Assembly (NCBI GenBank): GCA_937892705.1
Contig: CALBGR010000009.1
Coordinates: 1 to 64,000, forward strand
Direction: 5' to 3'
Length of the DNA stretch: 64,000 nt
From: an uncultured Candidatus Saccharibacteria bacterium
Lineage (GTDB): Bacteria > Patescibacteriota > Saccharimonadia > Saccharimonadales > UBA4665
Shown here: one piece after another, positions 1 to 7,010 of the stretch
Layout: each line of letters opens with the position of its first letter
How positions within the stretch are numbered: position 1 is the first letter of the stretch
Notes under the pieces: generated by a model
Told to the model about the DNA's origin: nothing
Database searches by the model: none
Seen by the model: the letters and a program-made list of their open reading frames with translations, nothing else
Translations under genes and position numbers: made by a program

Positions 1-1034
1 CATTTATAACAATGCCCGACACTGTGCTGGTGTTTCTTGACACTAACCAATGCCCCCTGCTCTTCCAGATCTTTAATGACCGTCTTTCGAGCTTCTTCTA
101 CCGTGAGACCCATATATTGTTCCGGTACGTTTATCATGTGTCCTTCGTGGCTAATTACCGTGATTTTTGGCAAATCATGGCGCTCTCCTGCCTCGAAGTC
201 GTTTGGGTCGTGTGCCGGTGTGATCTTTACCGCACCAGTGCCGAAATCCTTATCAACGAACTCATCAGCAATCACTGGTATTTCTCGCTCTGTTAGCGGT
301 AATTTCACCGTTTTGCCCACCATGTCCTTATACCGTTTATCTTCTGGATGCACTGCAACTGCCACGTCACCAAGCATTGTTTCTGGGCGGGTGGTAGCTA
401 CAGTGATTGCGCCTGAACCGTCAACGAGTGGGTAGCGGATTTCCCATAAATACCCCTGCTCTTCTTTGTATGCAACTTCGATATCTGCAAAGGCGGTACC
501 ATGGTGGGTGCAGAAGTTTACTAGGCGTTCACCCCGGTAGATTAGCCCCTCGTCCCACATTTTCTTGAATGTTTTATATGCACGGTTGATGATTTTGTCA
601 TCAAGGGTGAAGGTATAATGATTCCAATCTACACTTGCGCCGAGCCGGCGGTATTGATTTTCAAAGTTTTCACGGTTCTGCGCTACAAAATCCCAGATAT
701 CTCTATAGAGTTCTTCGCGCGTGAAATCAAAGCGACTCTTCCCTTTTTTAGCTAGATGTCGTTCATAGACTACTTGTGTTTCAAATCCTGCATGATCGGC
801 ACCTGGTACAAGCAGTGCGCGGTCACCTCGTAGACGGTGGAAGCGGATAGCAATATCTTCGAGTGCTAGGGTGAGCGCATGACCAAGGTGTAAATCGCCA
901 TTAGCATTTGGCGGTGGTACGACAATACTGTACGGCTTCCCTTTTCCGCTCGGCGCAAATGCATTCGATTTTTCCCACAAAGCATAAATATCCGCCTCAT
1001 ATTCAGCTGGTTCGTACGATTTTGGTAATTTCAT
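1..1034 (-). CDS. valS: Valyl-tRNA synthetase, N-terminal part (gene runs off the window)
   Basis: Class I aminoacyl-tRNA synthetase charging tRNA-Val. The visible 344 residues begin MKLPKSYEPAEYEADIYALW and carry the ValRS HIGH-type motif PPPNANGDLHLGHAL near residues 41-55. The CP1 editing domain follows, with TTRPETMLGDVAVAVHP and DFGTGAVKITPAHDP. The catalytic C-terminal half with KMSKS lies beyond the left edge. The start at 1034 is supported by a -10 box TATACT (minus strand, 1042-1047) seven bases upstream of ATG, so translation is probably leaderless. It is divergent from the membrane-protein gene at 1130. Identity is firm from the motifs; the family assignment over IleRS/LeuRS rests on the start region and editing peptide. 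Confidence 0.96.
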   Translation of the reverse strand, partial: MKLPKSYEPAEYEADIYALWEKSNAFAPSGKGKPYSIVVPPPNANGDLHLGHALTLALEDIAIRFHRLRGDRALLVPGADHAGFETQVVYERHLAKKGKSRFDFTREELYRDIWDFVAQNRENFENQYRRLGASVDWNHYTFTLDDKIINRAYKTFKKMWDEGLIYRGERLVNFCTHHGTAFADIEVAYKEEQGYLWEIRYPLVDGSGAITVATTRPETMLGDVAVAVHPEDKRYKDMVGKTVKLPLTEREIPVIADEFVDKDFGTGAVKITPAHDPNDFEAGERHDLPKITVISHEGHMINVPEQYMGLTVEEARKTVIKDLEEQGALVSVKKHQHSVGHCYK

Positions 1035-1064
1035 TCTCACCAGTATACCACCTCTGTTACCATA

Positions 1065-1093
1065 TTGACAAAAGCATATTATATTGTGATAAT
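1065..1093 (+). promoter_or_regulatory. Promoter of the orphan membrane-protein gene
   Basis: TTGACA at 1065-1070, 17-base spacer, GATAAT at 1088-1093. It predicts a transcript start near 1100, which argues that translation begins at ATG 1130 rather than at the in-frame TTG 1106. It belongs to a set of near-consensus TTGACAAA promoters in this window. Confidence 0.75.
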
Positions 1094-1129
1094 TAAAACA
1101 CTGCTTTGTCCTTAACAACACGGGAGTGC

Positions 1130-1561
1130 ATGGTGTTTGACCAGTGGGCTACCAATGTCTGGCTGCTGAGTGGGGCATTTTTTCTGCCCTATCTGGTGAA
1201 CTGCCTCATTTTGGGAGGCGGTTGCCTTGCCTATAGGACACGGTCTGCTCGCCTTGTATCGGCGGTTATCGCAGCGGGTGTCGTGACACAGACGGCTGTC
1301 ATGGGTTTGGTAGTAAGACTAAACCTGACAGCAGAGATAGTAGAGGTGTCGGTTTTCGGCCAACTCCTCTATGTCATCTGTTTCTGTCTGGGGACGCTGC
1401 TATTTATAGGGAGTCTCTACCTATTGGTAGAAATCTTTGGCAACCCGGGTGATGATATCGATGGTGATACTGGTGATGATAAACCAGATCCAGAGCCACC
1501 CGCTGCCCCCGAAACCTCGGACAGAGCTTACTACACAGACAAGCTCCCCACACAAGTGTGA
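1130..1561 (+). CDS. Orphan small membrane protein with acidic tail
   Basis: Unrecognised protein of 143 residues. Three hydrophobic segments (about residues 9-33, 42-64 and 76-101) are followed by a soluble tail rich in Asp, Pro and Glu containing GDDIDGDTGDDKPDPEPP. ATG 1130 is chosen because the promoter predicts a start site near 1100; GGGAG at 1122-1126 is a tight Shine-Dalgarno candidate. An in-frame TTG at 1106 would add eight residues. It is monocistronic, between divergent valS and a methyltransferase-like gene. The downstream 3' region holds a hairpin and a hammerhead ribozyme, so its mRNA is the likely carrier of the ribozyme. The acidic tail could bind calcium, but that is a guess. 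Confidence 0.7.
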   Translation: MVFDQWATNVWLLSGAFFLPYLVNCLILGGGCLAYRTRSARLVSAVIAAGVVTQTAVMGLVVRLNLTAEIVEVSVFGQLLYVICFCLGTLLFIGSLYLLVEIFGNPGDDIDGDTGDDKPDPEPPAAPETSDRAYYTDKLPTQV

Positions 1562-1578
1562 AACTTATGTGGTCTGTG

Positions 1579-1617
1579 CCACTGTTTTCTCCTGATGAAG
1601 GGTTTGAAAAACAGTGG
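1579..1617 (+). other. 10-bp hairpin enclosing hammerhead-like core sequences
   Basis: CCACTGTTTT (1579-1588) pairs perfectly with AAAACAGTGG (1608-1617). The loop contains CTGATGA (1592-1598) and GAAA (1606-1609), the two hammerhead core strings in the correct order, but with no room for stems I and II. It lies 18 bases after the stop of the membrane-protein gene and just before the intact hammerhead. It could be a degenerate ribozyme copy or a plain 3' hairpin; there is no T tract. Confidence 0.45.
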
Positions 1618-1621
1618 TTGG

Positions 1622-1680
1622 GAGCTGTAGTCTAGCTTAGCTACTGATGAGGCCTGGGAGGTTCAGGCCGAAACTACCTC
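1622..1680 (+). ncRNA. Hammerhead ribozyme (type III layout)
   Basis: All conserved core elements of the hammerhead self-cleaving RNA are present in order. Stem III strand GUAG (1627-1630) is followed by the cleavage triplet's UC (1631-1632), so scission is expected between 1632 and 1633. Stem I is UAGC/GCUA (1633-1636 with 1640-1643) closed by UUA. Core CUGAUGA is at 1644-1650. Stem II is a perfect 6-bp GGCCUG/CAGGCC (1651-1656, 1664-1669) with a 7-base loop. GAAA is at 1670-1673 and CUAC (1674-1677) closes stem III, extendable by GAG/CUC after a CU bulge. Conserved pairs U1.1-A2.1, G10.1-C11.1 and A15.1-U16.1 are all satisfied. It lies about 60 bases downstream of the orphan membrane gene. 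Not seen: a substantial stem I loop for tertiary contact, so the cleavage rate may be modest. Confidence 0.9.
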
Positions 1681-1725
1681 TTAAATTAGAAAATTATTAA
1701 CAAATGGTTAATTATTTCTTAAAAA

Positions 1726-1772
1726 TTTCACGTGAAAAGAAAACAACTTAATACAAGACTTTTCATGTGAAA
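1726..1772. repeat. Pair of 12-bp palindromes, possible operator
   Basis: TTTCACGTGAAA (1726-1737) is a perfect palindrome and TTTCATGTGAAA (1761-1772) a near-perfect copy. Their centres are 35 bp apart, and together they also form a 14-base inverted repeat (TTTCACGTGAAAAG against CTTTTCATGTGAAA). They sit in an AT-rich gap without coding potential (1681-1952). They may bind a dimeric regulator or help end the upstream transcript. Confidence 0.4.
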
Positions 1773-1843
1773 GCCCTCTACAAAATCGTTTTCTTAACTT
1801 TTGTTTAAATTTTTTGGTTTTATTTCAAATGTACTATTTGCGA

Positions 1844-1877
1844 CTAAGGTTGCAAATTCCACCTTGGTTTTTGTTTT
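1844..1877 (+). terminator. Weak Rho-independent terminator
   Basis: CTAAGGT (1844-1850) pairs with ACCTTGG (1861-1867) around a 10-base loop, followed by TTTTTGTTTT. It would end the ribozyme-bearing transcript before the methyltransferase-like gene. The stem contains a wobble pair, so strength is uncertain. Confidence 0.5.
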
Positions 1878-1952
1878 ACTTCTTAAGCATAACAGGTATG
1901 TGCTGTCAGTACAACATTTGATTAAATAGAGTGTTATACGTATAAATGTGTT

Positions 1953-2723
1953 ATGGAGCAACTAGCTGATTTATCAGATATACCGCGGGAAGAAAGTGAT
2001 TTTCAAACAGCAAAAAGGCGTTTTGAAAGGCTACAAGAGCAGTTTTTTGCAGAAATTAATGAGGTGTCTACCTTTGACGTAACTGCGTACTGCTATGAAA
2101 GAGTGGTACGTGAGCCGTGGGTCACGGTAGATATTGGCCCAGGTATAAAACCATCAGGTTTGAATCGGTCATATAGGGGCGAAAGCAGGTATGTGGCCTT
2201 CGAGCCGTGTCTCAATCCGCTGTATGCGCCCCGAAGGGTAGTTGAACGAACATTTGTAAATATCCTTGCTGACCGCCCAGATGAAAATATTAGCCTCAAA
2301 GATGCGCTACATATTCACAGTGGCTCCTCGGGTAAGCTGGTGTTCATGGGAAAGTATTATTTTCCAGATAGTGAAGCGTCGGAAGTATTTATCTCGAATG
2401 TTTTTGATGACAACACAATTCACGCTGATAGTGGTAAAAACCCAAAAATTGTTGCGGAAGCATTTCGTATGCTGCAACCAGGCGGCAAGTGTATTATTCA
2501 GGATACCGCATACAATATGACAGAATGGCTGGGAAGTATGCTTGAAGAAGCAGGGTTTGAACTAGTGTTTGGTCAGCCTGCTTACGTTAGTGTTGCAGAT
2601 GAAGTTACGGCAGAGCGGTATCAGGCGCAGTTCATAGAGCTTATTCAGGGTATTGGCTTGCACTATAAAGGGCACGAACATTTAGCGCTATTAATTGCAC
2701 AAAAACCGAAAGAAACAGATTGA
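1953..2723 (+). CDS. SAM-dependent methyltransferase-like protein
   Basis: Protein of 256 residues with a Rossmann methyltransferase pattern: motif I VTVDIGPG (about residues 57-64), an acidic post-I segment (VAFEPCLNPLYAPRR), motif IV-like EVFISNVFDD, motif V-like EAFRMLQPGGKCIIQDT, then LEEAGFELV. These fit a class I methyltransferase; the substrate cannot be inferred. TATAAA ends six bases before the ATG, so the mRNA is probably leaderless. Its stop codon directly abuts the stop of convergent tsaD with no intervening base. The 80-residue N-terminal helical part is not recognised. Confidence 0.75.
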   Translation: MEQLADLSDIPREESDFQTAKRRFERLQEQFFAEINEVSTFDVTAYCYERVVREPWVTVDIGPGIKPSGLNRSYRGESRYVAFEPCLNPLYAPRRVVERTFVNILADRPDENISLKDALHIHSGSSGKLVFMGKYYFPDSEASEVFISNVFDDNTIHADSGKNPKIVAEAFRMLQPGGKCIIQDTAYNMTEWLGSMLEEAGFELVFGQPAYVSVADEVTAERYQAQFIELIQGIGLHYKGHEHLALLIAQKPKETD

Positions 2724-3785
2724 TTACATTGAAAGATTAGGCGCGATATCAAGAGTGTATGGGTCAGTAGCAGGTTGATTATACATCGCTTTAAAGCAGC
2801 CGAGTGCAGCAATCATTGCACCATTATCAGTACAGAGTTTCGGATCAGTGTATTCGATGGTAGTGGGCAAACGCTCGGCTAGCTGGCGTCGCAGTTCGCT
2901 GTTGGCAGCTACGCCGCCGGCGATAACCACACTTTTTGGCTGAAATTCCTCATAGGCCATAATTGTCTTATCAACTACCGTTTCTATCGCTACCCGCTGA
3001 AAACTCGCTGCAATATCAGCCTTCTGAGCTTCAGTGAGCCGCTCTGATAGCTTTGTAGAAGGGAAGGTGTGGTCTTCACCGATGAGCTCCTGAGCAAGGC
3101 GCAGGACGGCTGTTTTGAGCCCAGAGAATGAAAATGAATATTTGTCTTCAAGCCGTGCCTTTGGCAATTTGAAAGCCTCTGGATTACCTTCTAGTGCTTT
3201 TTTGCTGACACTAGGGCCGCCAGGGTAGGGAAGTCCGATGATTTTTGCTACTTTATCAAACGCTTCGCCGATGGCATCATCAGTGGTCTGGCCCAGCAAA
3301 GTGTAGTCAAAATGACTACGAAACAGTACTAGCTGACTATGGCCGCCGCTGACGATCAGAGCGAGCAGTGGAAATTCCGGTTGTTTGCTTGGCAACGTAT
3401 AGCCAGACAGGGTAGTGGAAGTTAAAAAATTTACATACACATGCCCTTCGACGTGGTTAATTGCATATAGGGGTTTACTTTTGGTGATAGACAGAGTACG
3501 TGCGGTCATAACCCCTATTAACAGAGAGCCGCCCAGTCCTGCACCATAGGTAACTGCAATACCGTCAATGTCATTCCAGTCTGTGTGGGCTTGGGTTAAT
3601 GCAGCTTCTATGGTAGGAATAATAGCTTCCACATGGCTTCGGGCGGCAATCTCTGGTACAACACCGCCGTATTGTGCATGCAAATCCATACTGCTTGCTA
3701 CCACATTGGATAACAGTTTGGTGCCATCTTCTACCACTGCAGCCGCTGTCTCGTCACAACTGCTTTCAATACCAAGAATTTTCAT
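2724..3785 (-). CDS. tsaD: tRNA N6-adenosine threonylcarbamoyltransferase
   Basis: Kae1/Qri7/TsaD family protein that transfers the threonylcarbamoyl group to A37 of ANN-decoding tRNAs (t6A synthesis), working with TsaB, TsaE and TsaC elsewhere in the genome. At 353 residues it has normal length. It starts MKILGIESSCDETAAAVVEDG, has the metal-binding HxxxH motif in NHVEGHVYVNF, the ATP-binding ALIVSGGHSQLV, the KYSFSFSGLKTAV segment and VVIAGGVAANSELR near the C-terminus. TACACT ends seven bases before the ATG (leaderless), although AAAAGG beside the start could also act as a ribosome site. Convergent with the methyltransferase-like gene. Confidence 0.97.
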   Translation of the reverse strand: MKILGIESSCDETAAAVVEDGTKLLSNVVASSMDLHAQYGGVVPEIAARSHVEAIIPTIEAALTQAHTDWNDIDGIAVTYGAGLGGSLLIGVMTARTLSITKSKPLYAINHVEGHVYVNFLTSTTLSGYTLPSKQPEFPLLALIVSGGHSQLVLFRSHFDYTLLGQTTDDAIGEAFDKVAKIIGLPYPGGPSVSKKALEGNPEAFKLPKARLEDKYSFSFSGLKTAVLRLAQELIGEDHTFPSTKLSERLTEAQKADIAASFQRVAIETVVDKTIMAYEEFQPKSVVIAGGVAANSELRRQLAERLPTTIEYTDPKLCTDNGAMIAALGCFKAMYNQPATDPYTLDIAPNLSM

Positions 3786-3831
3786 CCTTTTAAGTGTAAC
3801 AAGCGCTATCTAAAGTGGGAAGACGTATATT

Positions 3832-5478
3832 ATGAGTGAACAGCCCTTCAATAATGCCGAACAGCCACCAGTTACCTCTGGTGATACTGAAGGGTTTAGT
3901 ATCGAAGCGCTTCACGAGGAAACCAGGCGGCGTAAAGCAGCTCAAGCCAAAGAACGTGAAAAAACCAGCGAGGCAGTAAGAGAGTTTTATAGAAACTTTG
4001 CGCGAAAAGATAAATTGTCTAGATCGTCGCAGGAGGCGGACGAAGCGGCCAAGGACGCGTCAGCCACTGAAGAAACAGAGACTGTGTACGAGCAAGCCCC
4101 TATCAGTATTGAAACAGGTTTGATAACCATTGGCATTCACAGCAGGCGGAAACCACTGAATGAAGACACCGTGTTGTGTGACGAAAAACTGCGTCTGTAT
4201 GGAGTGTTTGATGGCATGGGCGGTTATGACAACGGCCACATTATTTCACCATCTGCGGCGCAAGGCGTACGGAGGTATTACACACGGAAGCAAACACCTC
4301 CAGAGTCGGTCGAAGAAGCTCTTTCGCGTGCTCAGGGGGCTATGGCGGCAGGCCGTGCAGCTGTGGTACGTTCCGGTAGGGTAGGGGGTACTACTGCAGT
4401 GTTTGGTAAAGTTGAGCAGATTGCAGGGCGGCATTATTTTATCTGGGGTAATGCCGGTGATTCCCGCCTTTTTATGCAGGAACATCCTGATGCTGTAGTT
4501 ACTCCTGTTTCTACAGATCAATCCTACGGCAGATATGTGCTCAATGGTTTGTATACCCATCCCGATATGCGCAGAAGTATGGATGATGAGTTTGGCGCCC
4601 TTTTGCTTACCCCTGATAACCGGCTTGTTATGTGTTCAGACGGCATAACAGGAGACACACTGGAACAGCAACTTACCGACCAGGAAATGCAGTGGGCGTT
4701 TCAAGCGCCACATCCGCAGGAAGTAGCCGAGCGGCTTGTCACCGTAAGCAAAAAGCAGGACGACAAATCAGTAATTGCGCTCGATATTCACAAGGCTGAC
4801 AAGGAACCGCCACCGACTCCGAAAAAAGGGGAGCGTGCCACGTTTCCACGTCCGGTTATTTTTCCGTCAATGCGGTCAATGCAGCAGGAAATGGGGCTTC
4901 GGCAGCGCATGAGGCAGCAATGGTTGCGCGCCAAAGAAGCGCTGCGGTCGGCCTCAGTACGAGGTATGACAGCGATAGGCGGCTATAGCGGGTACCGGCA
5001 GGTGCGTGACGACCCTGAGAGTTCCGAAACGGATAAAACCAGACGGCGCGCCCTGATTGCAGGAGCAGTTGGGGTAGTGGCCTTATATACGGCGTATAAA
5101 TTTGGCTTGTTTGACAGCATCTTCGGCGGCGGTAGTCCTGAGCAGCCTGGCATAAAAACTGGTCCAAGTCCCGATACAAATATCCAGCCGCCTGCAGGTG
5201 TTGCGCCGGAATCAGTGCAGCCGCCAAAGCAGCCGTCACCAGCTCCTGCGCCGGAAATGCAACCAGCAAATATACGTCTCGCTCCTGGGGATACTATTTG
5301 GGACAGGTCTGCTGAGTATCTACAGGCGCACGGTTACCCAGCTACCGATGTCAATATCGATATAGTGAAAGACGCGGTACTGGAGCGCTATGGCATTACA
5401 GAGGAAATGGCGACCCGCTTGCCAGTGGGGTTTCGTTTTACTATTCCGCCAGATATTCTCGAAGAGTTACATAAATAA
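3832..5478 (+). CDS. Membrane-anchored PP2C-type protein phosphatase with LysM-like outer domain
   Basis: 548 residues. An N-terminal charged region (1-90) leads to a PPM/PP2C Ser/Thr phosphatase domain (about 95-325). Metal and substrate motifs are intact: RRKPLNEDT, YGVFDGMGGYD, GNAGDSRLFM, MCSDGITGDT and QDDKSVIAL. A basic linker leads to one transmembrane helix (about 405-425, ALIAGAVGVVALYTAYKFG), then a Pro-rich stalk. The C-terminal domain of about 70 residues (LAPGDTIWDRSAEYL to LPVGFRFTIPPDILEEL) resembles LysM. This predicts a cytoplasmic phosphatase tied to a cell-wall-sensing exterior. The gene at 5907 is a paralogue of the C-terminal half. Partner kinases are not in the window. 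Confidence 0.85.
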   Translation: MSEQPFNNAEQPPVTSGDTEGFSIEALHEETRRRKAAQAKEREKTSEAVREFYRNFARKDKLSRSSQEADEAAKDASATEETETVYEQAPISIETGLITIGIHSRRKPLNEDTVLCDEKLRLYGVFDGMGGYDNGHIISPSAAQGVRRYYTRKQTPPESVEEALSRAQGAMAAGRAAVVRSGRVGGTTAVFGKVEQIAGRHYFIWGNAGDSRLFMQEHPDAVVTPVSTDQSYGRYVLNGLYTHPDMRRSMDDEFGALLLTPDNRLVMCSDGITGDTLEQQLTDQEMQWAFQAPHPQEVAERLVTVSKKQDDKSVIALDIHKADKEPPPTPKKGERATFPRPVIFPSMRSMQQEMGLRQRMRQQWLRAKEALRSASVRGMTAIGGYSGYRQVRDDPESSETDKTRRRALIAGAVGVVALYTAYKFGLFDSIFGGGSPEQPGIKTGPSPDTNIQPPAGVAPESVQPPKQPSPAPAPEMQPANIRLAPGDTIWDRSAEYLQAHGYPATDVNIDIVKDAVLERYGITEEMATRLPVGFRFTIPPDILEELHK

Positions 5479-5493
5479 TTTCACATAGATGTA

Positions 5494-5553
5494 TTGACAA
5501 ATACTTCACAAATTATTCTAATGCTTGACAAAATGTCAATTTTTTGCTAATAT
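5494..5553 (+). promoter_or_regulatory. Two tandem promoters with a dyad at the second -35
   Basis: Promoter 1: TTGACA 5494-5499, 17-base spacer, TCTAAT 5517-5522. Promoter 2: TTGACA 5525-5530, 17-base spacer, TAATAT 5548-5553. The second -35 lies inside the palindrome TTGACAAAATGTCAA (5525-5539), an operator-like dyad. They precede the amber-interrupted ORF at 5630. Confidence 0.7.
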
Positions 5554-5629
5554 AAAAAATAGTTCAAATCAAAAAAAACAATATAAATTAAAAAAATTAA
5601 AATCATGAATTCTGAAGGAATTTAATACT

Positions 5630-5923
5630 ATGAGCGAACAACTTCCAAGTTCAATACCAAACAATTACAAACTCCAGTAGCAAGAATCAGGTCTCATTAT
5701 TGCTGAATCCCGAGCAAACCATCAGTATAACGAGCATCCACACTACCAGCCACAGGAAGCTGAAGTGCCAGAGGTTTTCAAAACGCAGAAAGAAGTAGAA
5801 AAAGTACGCGGCATAACATACAAAGAAACAGAATTAGCTGGTAAGCCATTTATTATCGCTGAACGTTTGCAACCCAAAAAGACTAAGGAGACTCCAGTAG
5901 TACAGGATGGAGAGAGAAGATAG
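5630..5923 (+). pseudogene. Small acidic ORF interrupted by an in-frame amber codon
   Basis: ATG 5630 has a good Shine-Dalgarno site (AAGGA, 5616-5620) but the frame meets TAG at 5678-5680 after 16 codons (MSEQLPSSIPNNYKLQ). The same frame then stays open for 80 codons to TAG at 5921-5923, with Glu/Lys/Pro-rich, protein-like composition. No usable restart codon follows the amber directly. The N-terminus MSEQ matches that of the PP2C gene at 3832. The frame overlaps the start of the 5907 gene by 17 bases, so the two may once have been coupled. Most likely a broken front part of a duplicated gene; amber readthrough or a sequence error cannot be excluded. Confidence 0.6.
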
Positions 5924-6920
5924 CGCTCAAAAGGAATCTCAAACTGAAGAAGTAACCGGTGTGGTAGTTGAAGAAAAGCAGGGAGATACTAATCGATCAG
6001 CTAATACAACAAATAGCGAAGAGATAGTTGATGCTGATGTAATTGAAGAACCTAATGTCAACCATAGCGGTCAAGTCAAAGAGACAAATCGAGAAACTAC
6101 CTCAGACAGCACGGCTGATAAATCACATGCACCTACGGTTCCAATATTTGATGAGGATCAAGAGACGTTAAAAACACTTTACGTTCGAGATCGGCAAGCG
6201 CCTACTGAAGCAAAAACAGCAGAAAGACCTACAATACCACTGACAGAAGCTAAAGCTGTTAGTGCAGAGGATAATGCAGTCGATGATTCTGAGGCGTATA
6301 CAGAAACACTGTTGTTTACACCCGAAGGTATGCGTGCTCGGGTACGCAGTGTGTTCGGCAAGGCTAAAGAAGGGCTATTAAAGGCTAAAAATACTCTTAA
6401 AGATGCGCCACTGGTTGCAGCTGTTAAGGCTTCAAGATTACGGCTTTCAGCTAAGGAATATTTCAATGATGAAGAAAGAGGTTCAGCTCGTCGACGAACA
6501 GCAAAGGCTGCGGGTGTTGTGGCATTATTCGGTACAATGTACAGCGCATATAAGCTAGGTACGGCTGATTTCTTTGAAGGTAGTTCAAGTGCTGAAGCGA
6601 TTGGTGGCCCATCGCAGACGCCAGGTGTCGAGGTCGCAGAAGATGTGGTGAAAACTGATGTTAAGTCGGCGTCAGCTCCGGAAGCAAGTGTGGTAACAAT
6701 GCGCCTGGATAGGCAAAACGAAACTATTTCTCATGTTGCTCAAGCATTTTTGCAAGATCATGGCTATGAAGTCACAAACGATAATATTTACAAGTTGACC
6801 AATGCAATTTTAGAGAAGCAAGGACTTACTTACGAGGATGCTCGCCATCTCCCGGTTGGCTACAAGGTTACTATTCCGCAAGACATTTTAGACAACTTAG
6901 CATTAACAAAGCAAAAATAA
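5907..6920 (+). CDS. Single-pass membrane protein with LysM-like domain, paralogue of the PP2C protein
   Basis: 337 residues. The N-terminal 140 residues are low-complexity and acidic, then comes a basic stretch and one transmembrane helix (about 198-220, AAGVVALFGTMYSAYKLG). The C-terminal 68 residues end LPVGYKVTIPQDILDNL. This end aligns with the LysM-like end of the upstream phosphatase (LPVGFRFTIPPDILEEL), including HGY and the GIT/GLT-E-(M/D)A..LPVG pattern. The PP2C domain is absent. ATG 5907 is the first possible start because TAG lies just upstream in frame; the nearest AAGGAG is 16 bases away, too far for normal use, so initiation may depend on coupling with the upstream frame. Function is unknown; a wall-binding exterior domain is inferred. 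Confidence 0.75.
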   Translation: MEREDSAQKESQTEEVTGVVVEEKQGDTNRSANTTNSEEIVDADVIEEPNVNHSGQVKETNRETTSDSTADKSHAPTVPIFDEDQETLKTLYVRDRQAPTEAKTAERPTIPLTEAKAVSAEDNAVDDSEAYTETLLFTPEGMRARVRSVFGKAKEGLLKAKNTLKDAPLVAAVKASRLRLSAKEYFNDEERGSARRRTAKAAGVVALFGTMYSAYKLGTADFFEGSSSAEAIGGPSQTPGVEVAEDVVKTDVKSASAPEASVVTMRLDRQNETISHVAQAFLQDHGYEVTNDNIYKLTNAILEKQGLTYEDARHLPVGYKVTIPQDILDNLALTKQK

Positions 6921-7010
6921 ACTAATACCAATGTGCTCTAGGGTGAGCTGAAGGAAAAATGGGAGGGTTTTCTTTGGCATGCTTCTTCATGTATCGGTAT
7001 ACTTACACCT

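Noticed and set aside
1..435. Plus-strand open frames over the left edge
   Set aside because: They are antisense shadows of valS, whose motifs read clearly on the minus strand.
5678..5680. Genome-wide TAG or TGA recoding
   Set aside because: TAG and TGA end many well-defined genes here (for example TAG in murE and RNase J, TGA in pnp and ftsK), so only a local oddity is possible.
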